Assembly (NCBI GenBank): GCA_949126835.1
Contig: OX421502.1
Coordinates: 38,473,282-38,537,281, forward strand
Direction: 5' to 3'
Length of the DNA stretch: 64,000 nt
Source: Anisus vortex
Lineage: Eukaryota > Mollusca > Gastropoda > Planorbidae
Part shown: positions 32,491 through 43,158 of the stretch, piece after piece
Numbering within the stretch: position 1 is the stretch's first letter
Layout of the letters: the number at the start of each line of letters is the position of its first letter
Program-made: the position numbers and the translations under genes
The notes under the pieces: generated by a model
The model's database searches: none
Told to the model about the DNA's origin: nothing
The model's input: only the letters and a program-made list of their open reading frames with translations

Positions 32491-33172
32491 GAGGTTTTTA
32501 ATGAAGGTTAAAACATAATAATTATAGTCTAGGTCCTGCCCTAAAAAAAAAAGTCCTTATTAGGTCTACGCTGTTATCATTTATTATTACTATAGTATCC
32601 TCCTAACCAATTAGGGAAAAAAAAGATTATATAGAAAAGAAATCGTTTTCATAAAAGTCTATATTAGATGGTACTAAGTATATTATATTATATTTGGAGA
32701 TGTGTTTCTTTTTTACACTTAAAGCCTAGTGTGTAATAGCTTTAAAATACAGATCTATGGCTAATAATAACAAGAAGAAAAATAGAACAAACTGAACATT
32801 TCTTTTTGTCAAATATCTCTAAATATAGAATCAATCTCGATGAATAGCCGTTGCCCAGTTCGTGAAATTGGCAAAAAAGTTGCACGTTCATGAACTGGGC
32901 AATTACACTGTGTGTGCGCAACATATATTATACATACATGGCCCGATTCTCGTTTCACTCTTAAACTCAATACGAACACCAAGTCCGCCATTATTGTTTA
33001 ATGCATACACCCGGTAGTGATGTTGCTATACATCCTATATACCTGTATATAAGCACTGCCACGTCTATAGATCAAGTATGTACTAGTGAAAGGTGATGCT
33101 CACCCGAGACAGATTATCACCTTCCCACCACCCCATCCCATCTCACCCTCAACCAAGCAAGCTACGCTCCTG

Positions 33173-33546
33173 TACGGCCAGAGCGCTGATCGTGTACAAT
33201 TAGAAATAGGAATATGACCCTAAGCGAAGTCGTCGGACTGATAACACTGCGGAGGGAGGGGAGGGGGGTGGAGAGTAAAGAAAGGAGGGGAGGGTGGTGG
33301 AGAGTGAAGAAAGGAGGGAGGGGGAGGTAGTATTCAAGAATCGTTTTACGTTGAAGCGTTCCAACATCTTGACCACTAACTTGATCGATACAGCCAAGAG
33401 CTCTCGCAGTTCTATGAGGACCCCCCTCCCTCCCCCCTCTCTCGGAGCTCTTGGACATGTCGTTATTACGTTATATTAAATCTGATCATAGCGGAGAGGG
33501 AGAGAGAGAGTGGACATCGGCTGACCAGGTCACTGTGGGTATATTT
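33173..33546. repeat. Dispersed duplicated segment, copy 1
   Basis: Starting at GTACGGCCAGAGCGCTGATC, this segment is repeated in direct orientation at 40656-40991, about 7.5 kb away. The non-tandem parts are nearly identical. The copies differ mainly in the length of a GGGAGG-type purine tract (33245-33330). Both end near GACCAGGTCACTGTG(G/A)GTAT. No coding, tRNA head or transposon terminus was recognised. It could be a short unclassified repeat or a local duplication. Confidence 0.92.
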
Positions 33547-33709
33547 ATGGCGAACACGATAGACTAGTGCAAATTACTTGCCTCATTGAGACAGAAAATT
33601 TAAGCTTTGACCAAAATTCAATTTTGTAAAAGTGTTTAATCTAGAACAGCATAAAATAATTTAAATTCCGAACAAACGATCCTTCAGTTTTTTTTACAAC
33701 TATCGATCG

Positions 33710-34181
33710 TAGAGTTGCCATCCGTCCAGATATATCGGAACCGTCACCGTTATGGACCTTCTTGTCTCGACAAGACCCAATTTCGTCCCGATTTTACAAA
33801 ATAATGTTACGAGCTTGGATCAGGTACTGAAGTAACGCTGTTAGCGCAACATGTAAATCCACCCTCAGTTAGTTGAAAGAAATCGACTGCTGCCAGCTAC
33901 CAGGGACTGTGGAATCAATCTTACACTTACAGTGCCCAGTTTAAACACAAGCTGACTTGCATAGAGTTTTATTAATACGCAAAAAAGAAAAATAACTTGC
34001 TGAAAAAGATGAAATCTTGAGAAAAATATGGTGAACCAATTACTTATACCGCAACAAGTTCCATGTAATTGTGTTCTGACTAAAAAGTAATTATATTAAA
34101 TACAATTTTTACTTCATCTCAACACCCCAATCTCAGAGTGTCCCGACGAGGTCCCAGCTAGATATGGACATGGCAACCCTA
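33710..34181. mobile_element. hAT-type element with perfect ATCGATCG target duplication
   Basis: The left end is TAGAGTTGCCATCCGTCCAG and the right end CTAGATATGGACATGGCAAC followed by CCTA, imperfect inverted repeats of the TAGGGTTGCCA type. The 8-mer ATCGATCG occurs immediately outside both ends (33702-33709 and 34182-34189). Length is 472 bp with no transposase frame, so it is non-autonomous. Confidence 0.93.
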
Positions 34182-34789
34182 ATCGATCGGGAAGCATATT
34201 TTTCCAAAGCACAAATAGCTAAAAATCCAGTCAACCACTGTCAATATAGTTTACTCCGAAAAATGAAAACAATTATCATAATTAATAATATAATATGTTA
34301 ATATGTCATCAAAACAACATTGTTTGTGATATTTTAATTAATTCTGAAAAAAAAGACATTTGCCATTTGCTGTATGTTTTATAAAAAGTGGAAACACAAA
34401 ATCGGTCAAAAAAAGTGACGGGAAAAAACGGGATATCGAAGTATCTAGATCTAGATATCTAGACTCTACCTAGTCTAGATTATATATTGGTTCTAAAAAA
34501 TTCTAACTGAACAATTTAATTTGCTTAGAGCTCGATTAATTTTCTGATCGAAATTTGGACTTCACTGTCGTAACGGCAGTGACGTCACATCACACGTTTA
34601 ATAGAAAACTACACAAAATGGTGGTTTGAGTTTTCGTAGGAAAAATGGAAATTTTTTCTTTAAAGAAATACTTTTTTTCCAAAATTAATAGTGAAAAATA
34701 TCCCCCGTTGTAAATTTAATTAGCCACTAAGCAATAGCTCCAAGCACTAGTTTTGGGTAGGGTCCGAGTCATACGCTTACACTATTACC

Positions 34790-35200
34790 GACATGTTTTC
34801 TTGGACGTCATAGCAAAACAGCTCGCATTGGACATAGAATTTCGTTTTATTTCGGTACCGGTATATCTAAAGTTCAGACATCGGACCTTCAGGGGCGAGA
34901 CAATTGCTTTCGATATTACATGAGTGAAGCGTCATTATTGTGTCTTCTCGAATCTAGAATATGTATACCAGGGCCCGGTAGAAATTTGAAAATTGGATTC
35001 ATGATGTTTCGCTTCACTATAACTTCGCCGTTATTTTCGTACCAGATTACCTAAAGTCAAGAAATCGCGAGAGAAATTCTTTCGGTAATCCCCACAGTTA
35101 CGATCATTATGTAGCTTCTAGAATAGGTATGCCTTGTCGGGCAGAAAATTGGCTTTCGTTGTGTTTCGCCTCTGTAATTCCGCCGTTGTCAGGTCCCAAG
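34790..35200. repeat. Diverged tandem repeat, about 180 bp
   Basis: About two and a half units share TTCG(G)TACC(G/A)G, (T/C)CTAAAGT and TCTAGAATA(T/G)GTAT(A/G)CC in the same order at spacing of about 185 bp. The divergence is high, so this is an old duplication. Confidence 0.6.
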
Positions 35201-35311
35201 TCCTGAATGAGAAAGAGAAGAGGGTCAGCTGTGGAGCCAACCACAGAATTCTGCGGAGCCAACAACTTATAAAAATTAGACTTAGACACAAAAAAAAAGA
35301 TTTGGGTACTA

Positions 35312-35945
35312 GTGTAGAATACGGGCCCCACGCACAACTATTGTTCTAAAGAAATTTTACTGAAAATTTTTGCGTGGAGCTAGACTATTCCTTAGTGTCT
35401 AATGAACAACAAAAGATACTTTTCACAATTAATAAAAAAAAAATTTACGAAAAAAAAAACGCAGATTTTCTATGAAAAATTAAAACCCTACTGACCCCTA
35501 CCCCTAACCCTGATCCCTAGCCCTGATCCCTAACCGTGATCCCTAACCCCTACTGACCCTTACTGACCCCCTACTAATTCATACTGAACCTACTAAATTT
35601 AAGGTAGGCCTATAGCCAAACAAAGAATTAAAAAAAAAGCGTAAAATATTATTTTGGCCACAAAATGGAGGTTTGCCTTTTTTTTAGGACCTTGTGCACA
35701 GCATAGCATCATGGGATAAGTATAGCATCATGGGATATTAACAAAAACACAAGGGGACGTAACAAAGTTTTATTAACAACACAAAATTTCACAAAACACA
35801 CAAAATTACCAAAATGTCAAAATTAAATTAAAAAAATACAGAAATACAATCGTTAAATGAAACCAACTGTTTTGTAATCTGGGCAAATAAACCTTTATTT
35901 GATATATGACACACTAAAATATCTCGTGGGGCCCGTATTCTACAC
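35312..35945. mobile_element. Short element with perfect 21-bp inverted ends and TA duplication (Tc1/mariner-type)
   Basis: The first 21 bases (GTGTAGAATACGGGCCCCAC plus G) are the exact reverse complement of the last 21 (35925-35945). TA lies immediately outside both ends (35310-35311 and 35946-35947), the target preference of the Tc1/mariner superfamily. The 634-bp element encodes no transposase. Its interior includes C-rich CCCTAACCC-like degenerate repeats near 35490-35580 and a short GCATCATGGGATAAG repeat near 35705. Confidence 0.88.
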
Positions 35946-36339
35946 TATTTCCTAACGCCGATTTAGTCTGTGACGTCACTGGAGAGGGGATTCCTTCTTT
36001 TTCTTAGTCTTAGTCTAGTTCGCGAGCTTTTCAAAACGAGGCATTGACCAGGACCGATGGCAGGCAAAGTTTCGTAAACATAGAGTCCATAGAGTATAGA
36101 GAAATGTGAATAGTGGTTGAGAGACTGACAGACTATGTTTAACTTTTGACATAACGTAGGAGCTGTAGGCATGAGTGCAAGAGTGCCGGCCAATAGACAT
36201 TTTCGACGATTACTTGCCGGCCGATCGCAGTCAAGATAATTTCGAATAGATCAGTAGATCACTTTGCACGAAAATCGGACTTTTTTAACATCAGCAATAT
36301 ACCGTGAGTTTGTTTATATGTTTGATTATATATATATAT

Positions 36340-36820
36340 AAGCTACATTGCCCGGCGTTGCCCGGGTGAAAAAAAAACCGGACTGTTTGAGGTGCAGATA
36401 ACAAATTTATAAACTACACTTAAATTTAAAAGAAAGCTATAAATCTTATATTTAAATTATAATTTTTTTACTGAATAATTTTAGGAAAGTAAATAAATAT
36501 TGTAATCGGGTAAAAAAAAAGGCAAATATTTTTATTTAACAAAATCTATATTGCCTGTAGATTTACAATGTCTTTTGTTTTAAAAAGTTTGAAAAATTAT
36601 TTGTCGAAAAAAAAAAGTATAGTCTAACTGGAGAATCGAACCCTGGTCGCCCGTATAGCAGTCCACTACGTTTACCACTGAGCTATCGAAGACACATGTC
36701 CGATGTGTAAAATTATTAGACGGTATATAGGGCTAGGCCTAGATAGGTCAGTGACACACGTGTTTTCAAATTGACCAATGGGGATCCTCGGGGGGCCTAA
36801 CACGGTCTTTTTATATATAT
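36340..36820. mobile_element. Repeat element inserted in TA microsatellite (CCCGGCGTTGCCCGGG type)
   Basis: The element begins after (TA)n with AGCTACATTGCCCGGCGTTG followed by CCCGGGTGAAAA. It ends near CTCGGGGGGCCTAACACGGT followed by CTTTT and a second (TA)n tract. The region contains a tRNA-like segment (36625-36692). I recognise the CCCGGCGTTGCCCGGG motif as a common dispersed repeat in invertebrate genomes but do not know its class with certainty. Confidence 0.6.
36625..36692 (-). other. tRNA-like sequence with A and B boxes (not an intact tRNA)
   Basis: On the minus strand the sequence has TAGCTCAGTGGTAAACG (A-box-like) and GGTTCGATTCTCC (B-box-like) separated by about 34 bases. The T arm pairs poorly and the anticodon arm does not form a normal 5-bp stem with a 7-base loop, so a functional tRNA is unlikely. 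It is better explained as a tRNA-derived promoter inside the surrounding element. Confidence 0.5.
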
Positions 36821-36859
36821 AGATATACTATATATATATATATAGTACCAGGTGACCGA

Positions 36860-38120
36860 TCATTCGATCGGTAATAAAGAGAAGGCGCTTGTACCTTAAC
36901 ATAATGTGTATGTAAAACAACAGTGCATACATTTTAAAAATACATCTTTACCATACCAATAAATTGTATTTGTCTTTTTCTTTTTTCTAATATGAATAAC
37001 ATAGGCTTTAAATTCTAACAGTCCAAGCATATTTTTATTTGTGCAGTCTAATATCTAGATTTTGCCCAATAACACCCCCTCCCCCCCCAAAAAAAAAGAA
37101 AACAGATTAATCTCATTTCAAACCCTAAAAAAAACATTAAAAATGTGTAAGCTAGATTTGTCAGTTTAAAATCCAACATCCAACAGAAATATATGTCATT
37201 TATGTCATTATGTTATGTATTTAAAAGACTGAAAATGCAGAGTTTAAATTTAAAATATCGTGAATTACGTTACAATTTTTAGTTCTTCTACCCCTTCCCC
37301 TACTTTAACAACTGTCGAACTTTCTAAAGACCCCTCTTATAAAATTATGTCAATTTTTTAAAATCCCTCCCTCACCCCATTCAAGCTAACAATGAGTTAC
37401 GCCGGCAAGTATGTTTGATATAAATTAAAAAGGTCTACGAATAAATGTAATACATTTTTACTAGTTTACCAGATTTCGTATTGATTTCTTAACATATACT
37501 AATATTTCTTACTTGGGCACATATAGGCCTATAAATCATAAGTATAGTTTGTAAATCACTTGTAAAAAATAACGTATACAAAAAAGTATTTATTTATTAT
37601 TTTCAATGTTTTCAATGTATTATTCCACCAAGCATTGTTTGACAAAAAAAAAGTAAAAATATATAGTTTGGTGTAAACCTTATCTAATATCCTCCATGTG
37701 TGTTACTATTTAAAATAAACTATCGCGGCAAAATATAATATCGATTGATTAAAACAATGGTATAATAAACATTTTTAAAAAATTGTTTACATTTTGAACG
37801 TTACACTAGTTAAATACTAAATAATTAAAGTTGAAATTATGTTATTCATTGAAAAGACTGCAGATGAAAAGATTATAATATAGGCTACGTTAGATGATTT
37901 GTTTAATTTCTCTCCCCCCCCCCCCTCCCCCAATTTAATAAAACTAACAGTATATTACACTTCTGACTATTGTTATAAGGAAAATACTAGTAAATTGAAT
38001 ACATCTTTTCTAGTTGACCAGATTTCGAATTGACAATGTTAACATATTCTAATACATCTTACTTTGATAGGACTATATAAGCAAATCGTACATATTTTAA
38101 TGAAACATTCGTAAACATGT
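36860..38120. other. AT-rich intergenic sequence
   Basis: No gene is seen. Two partly similar stretches, near 37360-37520 and 37930-38080 (both with ACCAGATTTCG(T/A)ATTGA and AACATAT(A/T)CTAATA), suggest an old internal duplication of several hundred bases. C-rich runs occur near 37080 and 37915. Confidence 0.45.
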
Positions 38121-38124
38121 GTAT

Positions 38125-38290
38125 TGAATAAAAAAAAGTGTATACTAATACAGTGTATACTATTTACAGTGTAGAGTATACTGCTACATTGTATACTATT
38201 TACGGTGTAGTGTATACTGCTAGAGTGTACACTATATACGGTGTAGTGTATACTGCTACAGTGTACACTATATAGCAGCTATACAGTGTT
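38125..38290. repeat. Tandem repeat of about 40 bp, 4 units
   Basis: Units share GTGTA(T/C)ACTAT(A/T)TACGGTGTAG and TGTATACTGCTA. The units contain short internal palindromes (GTGTACAC, GTATAC). Confidence 0.85.
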
Positions 38291-38319
38291 TATACACAAA
38301 AAAGTTTTAGGTGTTTTTT

Positions 38320-39380
38320 TCCAAACAATGTCAGATAAAAGAAAGTTAAAAATAGACCTTTAGTTTGGTGAAACTTCATTATTATTTAAACGGCAAACTA
38401 TTATCTGACTATTAGTTAATACGTAAATATTTTTTTTTTAATTTAATAATCTAAAATATATTGAAGACATTATAATCTAAATGATCCTCGAGGGTCGCAT
38501 ACTATTATTTGTCAGCCCGCGTGTTACCCACTGGCTGTAGTTTGCAAACCCCTGCATTACATAAATTACACTTAGTCTTGCTTTAAATTATATCTATCAT
38601 CGGTGCGCAACTGTAGTCTAAACAAGAAATAAAACTTCTTTCTGCTGTAGTAGGCCTACGGGTATTCCCGAAACGTCATAACTGCGACGCAACAAAACAC
38701 CGCTCTTTAAAGCCGCGCTACACGTGGGTCGAGCAATGGCATGTTTTTACGGCCCAAATCAATATCTACGATAAATCTAATGTGTATTTTTGTCTAACGT
38801 TCATTTCCGATTTTTATTTGTGGGGCCGAAAAGCTCTAGATTTTTTTTTAGGTAAAACAAGTCGTGCATTAAAACATGAAGAAAATCGTTAGAGCGCTTT
38901 TGAAGAAAATTTCCAGACATATATATAATTTTTTTTCCATACAATTTTTGCTCGTATTATAGTATAGGATATATATATATTTAAATATATATATATATAT
39001 GTTTGTCCTCTATAGGCTCATAAGCCGTTTGACTAATCAAGACAAAAGTTAAACGTATAAATTGAAAACGTCAAACAAAATTCATTTTTATTTTATGACT
39101 TATAATCATGAATGTGTTGATTTTATAAATAAAAAAAAGTATATCCAGCTATACAAATAAAAAAAAAACTTACGGAACAAATGGCCATTTCCGTTCATTT
39201 ACTATGTTGAACGCGAGATTTACTATGTTGAACGCGAGGGCCTTATCGGATTTTCCAAATTCTGCTGTTGTTTTTTTAATGTGGCGAGACCTTTTTTCAA
39301 AAGTTACGCACCGCAATAAGTCAAGTCAACACAACTGTTCGCTACATTTTAATATAGAATTAAAAGTATCTTTAAAAAAA
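38320..39380. other. Unassigned AT-rich sequence
   Basis: No gene is seen. TTTGCAAACCCCTG near 38546 looks like a decayed hAT-type end. TA microsatellites lie near 38970-39000. A 20-bp tandem doublet (TTTACTATGTTGAACGCGAG) is at about 39197-39238. Confidence 0.4.
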
Positions 39381-39870
39381 ACCTACGAGCCTTTCGGCTC
39401 TTGCGTCCAGGGCGTAACGCTTAGGATTGAGCAATCTCTGTCCGGGCACCAGCTACCCCACGGCACGCCGAAGGCGTGGCGTGTAACAGGGAAGATTTCC
39501 GCAGCCCCGCGATCTTTCACTGCGGTTCCCCTAAGGATTATTATCGTGGTGGCTCGCCAGTAAACCTGCACTGTCACCCAGTAGCACATATCCTATAGTC
39601 CTATACTATAGGTACATGCATCCACGCACAGGGTGGTTCTCGCGACGGGATTGCAGCGTCCATTGCTTCCTCCCCTCCGAGACCAGTGGCCTCTCGGCAG
39701 TGTAATAGATCTCGGACCCGCCGCAGGGCTGTCCCCCATGCGTTCGCCCGCCGGTGTATCTTTAATGGGAATGTATCGGCGGTTTACACACTACGCCAGT
39801 CTTTTAGGCCAGAAGCTTGACAGCAACAATTCGTATGCATATGCCAGGGTCAGGGCGCCCAGAAACAATT
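39381..39870. other. GC-rich island of unknown nature
   Basis: This 490-bp stretch is clearly richer in G+C than the DNA around it. It contains ACGGCACGCCGAAGGCGTGG and GTTCGCCCGCCGGTGTATC, with imperfect hairpins such as GGCACGCC…GGCGTGGC. Two plus-strand frames (39204-39563, 39633-39872) overlap it but carry no domain that I recognise. It could be part of an uncharacterised repeat, an untranslated region or an exon remnant. Confidence 0.35.
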
Positions 39871-39872
39871 AA

Positions 39873-40655
39873 AAAGAACAAAAACTAAATACCGAAAAGA
39901 AACGTTCTCACTCCAGTTTTTATTGTAATATTATTGTCTTTCGTCTTTCTCTCTTAATTAACAAAACACATTGTAGTCATTCTTTTCTCCGTCATTTTGA
40001 CGGGCATAACCACTAGTTACATACTAATTGATCGGCATTAAAAATAATAACAATTCTTGTATAGCCCATATCCCGTTGAGGACAGTTCTAAACGCAAAGA
40101 ACAAACGAAAATGTAATTTATGTAGGCTACAGGTGAATACTGCAACTGGAATACTGGAATAAGCTTAGGCGAATTTTCAGCCAGCTCCTGAAGGTGTCGA
40201 AGCTAGGGCTCTGGCGAAGCTGTAGTGAGAGGGGATTCCATGCGGACGGACCCGCATAGAAGAATACACGTTGGCCAGCGGACACTATCTTGTCTTTCAA
40301 GGCGGAATTTATATTTTAAAAAAAACGACATGAAAATGACACCATTCTTAAGTATCGGCGCATTCGTTACTAATTTAATTTTTAGGTCGAAGTTTCCTTA
40401 CCTTTCATTTTCGTGGCACGCTGCGCTCTACATCGTGTTTAGATCTATGTCTTTTACATTTTGGACGTTTCATTATATACTAGTGGAGATATTAAAACGG
40501 CGTGTTTTCATTTAGAATTTTAAAAAAAAAGTGTTTTGTCAACCTACTAAAACAAATGCAACGAGTTTTTTCAGTTAGTAATAGACAATATCTCGGCGCT
40601 AAGTCGCGGTTTCAATTATTTATGTCAATGATGTAAGATCCTCACTATAAGTTGT
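39873..40655. other. Unassigned intergenic sequence
   Basis: No gene is recognised. A 96-codon plus-strand frame at 40225-40515 is hydrophobic toward its end but lacks any family motif. Confidence 0.35.
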
Positions 40656-40991
40656 ACGGCCAGAGCGTTGATCGTGTACAATTAGAAATAGGAATATGAC
40701 CCTAAGCGAAGTCGTCGGACTGATAACACCGCGGAGGGAAGGGCGAAAAGTGAAGAAAGGAGGGGAGGTAGGGAGGGAGGGAGGGGGAGGTAGTATCCAA
40801 GAATCGTTTTACGTTGACGCGTTCCAACATCTTGACCACTAACTAGATCGATACAGCCAAGAGCTCACTCGGTTCTATGAGGACCCCCCCCCCTCTCCCG
40901 GAGCTCCTGGACATGTCGTTATTACGTTACATTATATCTGATCATAGCGGAGAGAGAGGACATCGACTGACCAGGTCACTGTGAGTATATT
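40656..40991. repeat. Dispersed duplicated segment, copy 2
   Basis: This is the direct partner of 33173-33546. The shared blocks are GTGTACAATTAGAAATAGGA, GAAGTCGTCGGACTGATAAC, CAAGAATCGTTTTACGTTGA and CTGATCATAGCGGAGAG. It is about 38 bp shorter, mostly in the purine tract. Confidence 0.92.
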
Positions 40992-41228
40992 AACGCACTC
41001 ACTACTCTCTTTTGTATTCAATGATGGTACGCAGTAATTCGGTGAAACTTAAAATACCAAGTACTGTATATTTATAGCAATATAGCAATTTATATATATT
41101 ATATATATAACAACAATACTTAACGGTGTATCTGTTATAAAGTAACATAACAGCAAAATATAGAATACGACAATGATTTGTAGTATAATATTTTAATAGT
41201 TGTAATACTTGTTACATAGTTATAACTT

Positions 41229-41357
41229 ATAGTATAATATGTACATAGTACTGTAGCAATAAATAATTATAAATTATAGTATAATATTTAATTAGCACTG
41301 TAGCGATAAATGGTTTTAACTATATAATATTTACACAGTACTGTAGCGATAGAATAC
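41229..41357. repeat. Tandem repeat of about 47 bp, 3 units
   Basis: Each unit contains TATAATAT(G/T)TA and (T/C)ACTGTAGC(A/G)ATA. An AT-rich, loosely related region precedes it. Confidence 0.65.
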
Positions 41358-42700
41358 AGTAATATACCCAAGTGCCAAACGGATGGGACGGGTTCAGACT
41401 TCAGACCCTGTTTAAATACAATACGATTCTCAAGTTTCATATATACATATGAACATTTGACACAATGAGAAAGCGGTAGGCAAGCAGGGTGTGTGGTGGG
41501 GAGGGTGGGAAGGCTAAGGGTGTAAAGCACCTGGCCACCTAAAATAGATAAAACCGTAGCCCATAAATTGATCTGTATGTAATACTTCAAATCTTCACAT
41601 AGAATCTAACAATCCAGTAGTATTTATTGCTTGATACATGGCCGAAATTCTCCAAGTCGTCAAGTGATTAAAGCCCAAGAAAGAAAAGAGATAGAAATCA
41701 TGACCATCTTAAAAGTCCTTCAAACAATTTTCTCACCATACAATTCTTCGGATATTGCTTGTCCCCCGTGGTAGAAAGTTGTGTATGGGCACAGGCACAG
41801 GTCAAAAGTCAAAACCACTGTGTCTATAGTCTTGTGGGTGTTTACTTACAGTGGGTCTTCATAGTGTGGGAGAGGTCGTGAAGATAGATTAGGAAGAAAT
41901 ACAAAGAAGCAAAGAGATTGTGGAGATTTTGGATCGATAAACATATAAGTAGAAGTAGATGTAGAAGTAAGCATAGATCAATAAATAGGTAGATATAGAT
42001 CAGATGGGCAGATAGACAGAGATGATATAGAAGACAGGATGAACCTAGAACTAGAAGTAGGAAAACATTGGCGAGGACTAGATGTAAATTTGACCAAAGT
42101 CTTCCAACAATTCTACTGATGACATAAAGTAAAACTTGGACAACACTGCCTGGCCAGTCCCCGTGGTTCCCCCCCCCCCCCACCTTTAAGTAAACAGCAT
42201 TCCCATCACTGTGGTATCCCCAGTAAGTCACCACTATCACTATCAGCTGATGACTTATAGTCTAGGATTATACACATCCCGGACGCGGAATTTAAAACAG
42301 AAACGCTGAATTAATTGTGTTCGGATTACTGGGACAGGAGTGAGCACTAATAATAACTGATTGGATGGGGAAAACGCACGCCGCGGCGGTCAGTATGACC
42401 CATATAGCAGTATAAGTGGATGAGAAAAGCTAGGGGAAAAGCCCATGGACTTGAACAATCAAGAAGAACTTATTAGGGGACAAAGTCAACTAAGTTTGAT
42501 TTCTTCTGCTTTCTATGAAAACAGTTGTGTTCCTCGTGAATGTAACAATTTAAAATGGCTTTTATCTAGAATTACAAACAATGTTTTGAAACAGTTTGTT
42601 GTATAAATGATATAATAAAATAGACACAGTATAGTAGTTGACATAGCAGACAATGATAATATAATGTTAACCGTGTTTGTTTTTCTGTTGTTTTTTTTTC
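41358..42700. other. Upstream non-coding sequence of the receptor gene
   Basis: No second gene is visible. The 132-codon minus-strand frame at 41842-42240 lies over GATAGA/TAGAAGTAGAT low-complexity sequence and reads as leucine-rich hydrophobic sequence, so I do not accept it. The last part, ending with a T-rich run and CAG at 42700-42702, looks like the end of an intron upstream of the receptor leader. Confidence 0.45.
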
Positions 42701-42702
42701 AG

Positions 42703-43158
42703 ATGCCGGGGAAGGCCATGTGGTCCAGTGATGTGACGTCCAGCCTTGCGGCCAGATAATTAGACTAGAGGAAGGGGGTCAGATGTTGGCTCGCGGACGT
42801 CAACACTGGCTTACACGTCCGATTCGTCTGGACTTCAAAATGTGCACGTGACACGGCGCTGGACTCTGGTCAAGACGGTTAAAAAAACATCGCAATAATT
42901 AGATCGCTTGTTAGTCCCGAGCTACAAAAGACTTCAGCTGTAGTCAAACAAGTACATCCAGTATTGGACTAACATGGTTACTAATGTGTTTAATACCAGT
43001 GTAAAGGACAATGGTTTAGCTGCATCTCTTTCTTTCTATAATGTGTTATTGTGGGTTTAAGAATCAAGCTATAACTTGAACAACAACAGATGACAGGACA
43101 AGCCCTATTTGATATAGTTCAGTGAGATCATCGTGATCCAGAACGAGACCCTTCACCA
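42703..43158 (+). promoter_or_regulatory. Probable 5' leader of the receptor mRNA, with two upstream ORFs
   Basis: A pyrimidine tract and CAG at 42690-42702 form a good splice acceptor, so a leader exon probably starts at 42703 and runs into the coding exon. Two short upstream ORFs follow. One is at 42703-42759 (18 codons, starting with the first three bases after the acceptor) and one at 42974-43060 (28 codons). Both end before the main start. The upstream first exon and promoter are not identified; they lie further 5' or outside the window. Confidence 0.5.

Noticed and set aside
35485..35590. CCCTAACCC-like run resembling telomeric repeat.
   Set aside because: The pattern is irregular (CCCTGATCCCTAGCCC and similar) and lies inside the TA-flanked element. 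It is not a telomere or an interstitial telomere of any exact motif.
36625..36692. A functional tRNA gene on the minus strand.
   Set aside because: A and B boxes are suggestive, but the T stem and anticodon stem do not pair properly, and it sits inside a dispersed repeat. It is kept only as a tRNA-like segment.
41842..42240. A 132-codon hydrophobic minus-strand frame upstream of the receptor.
   Set aside because: It covers degenerate TAGAAGTAGAT/GATAGA simple sequence, which reads as leucine/isoleucine-rich peptide in antisense.
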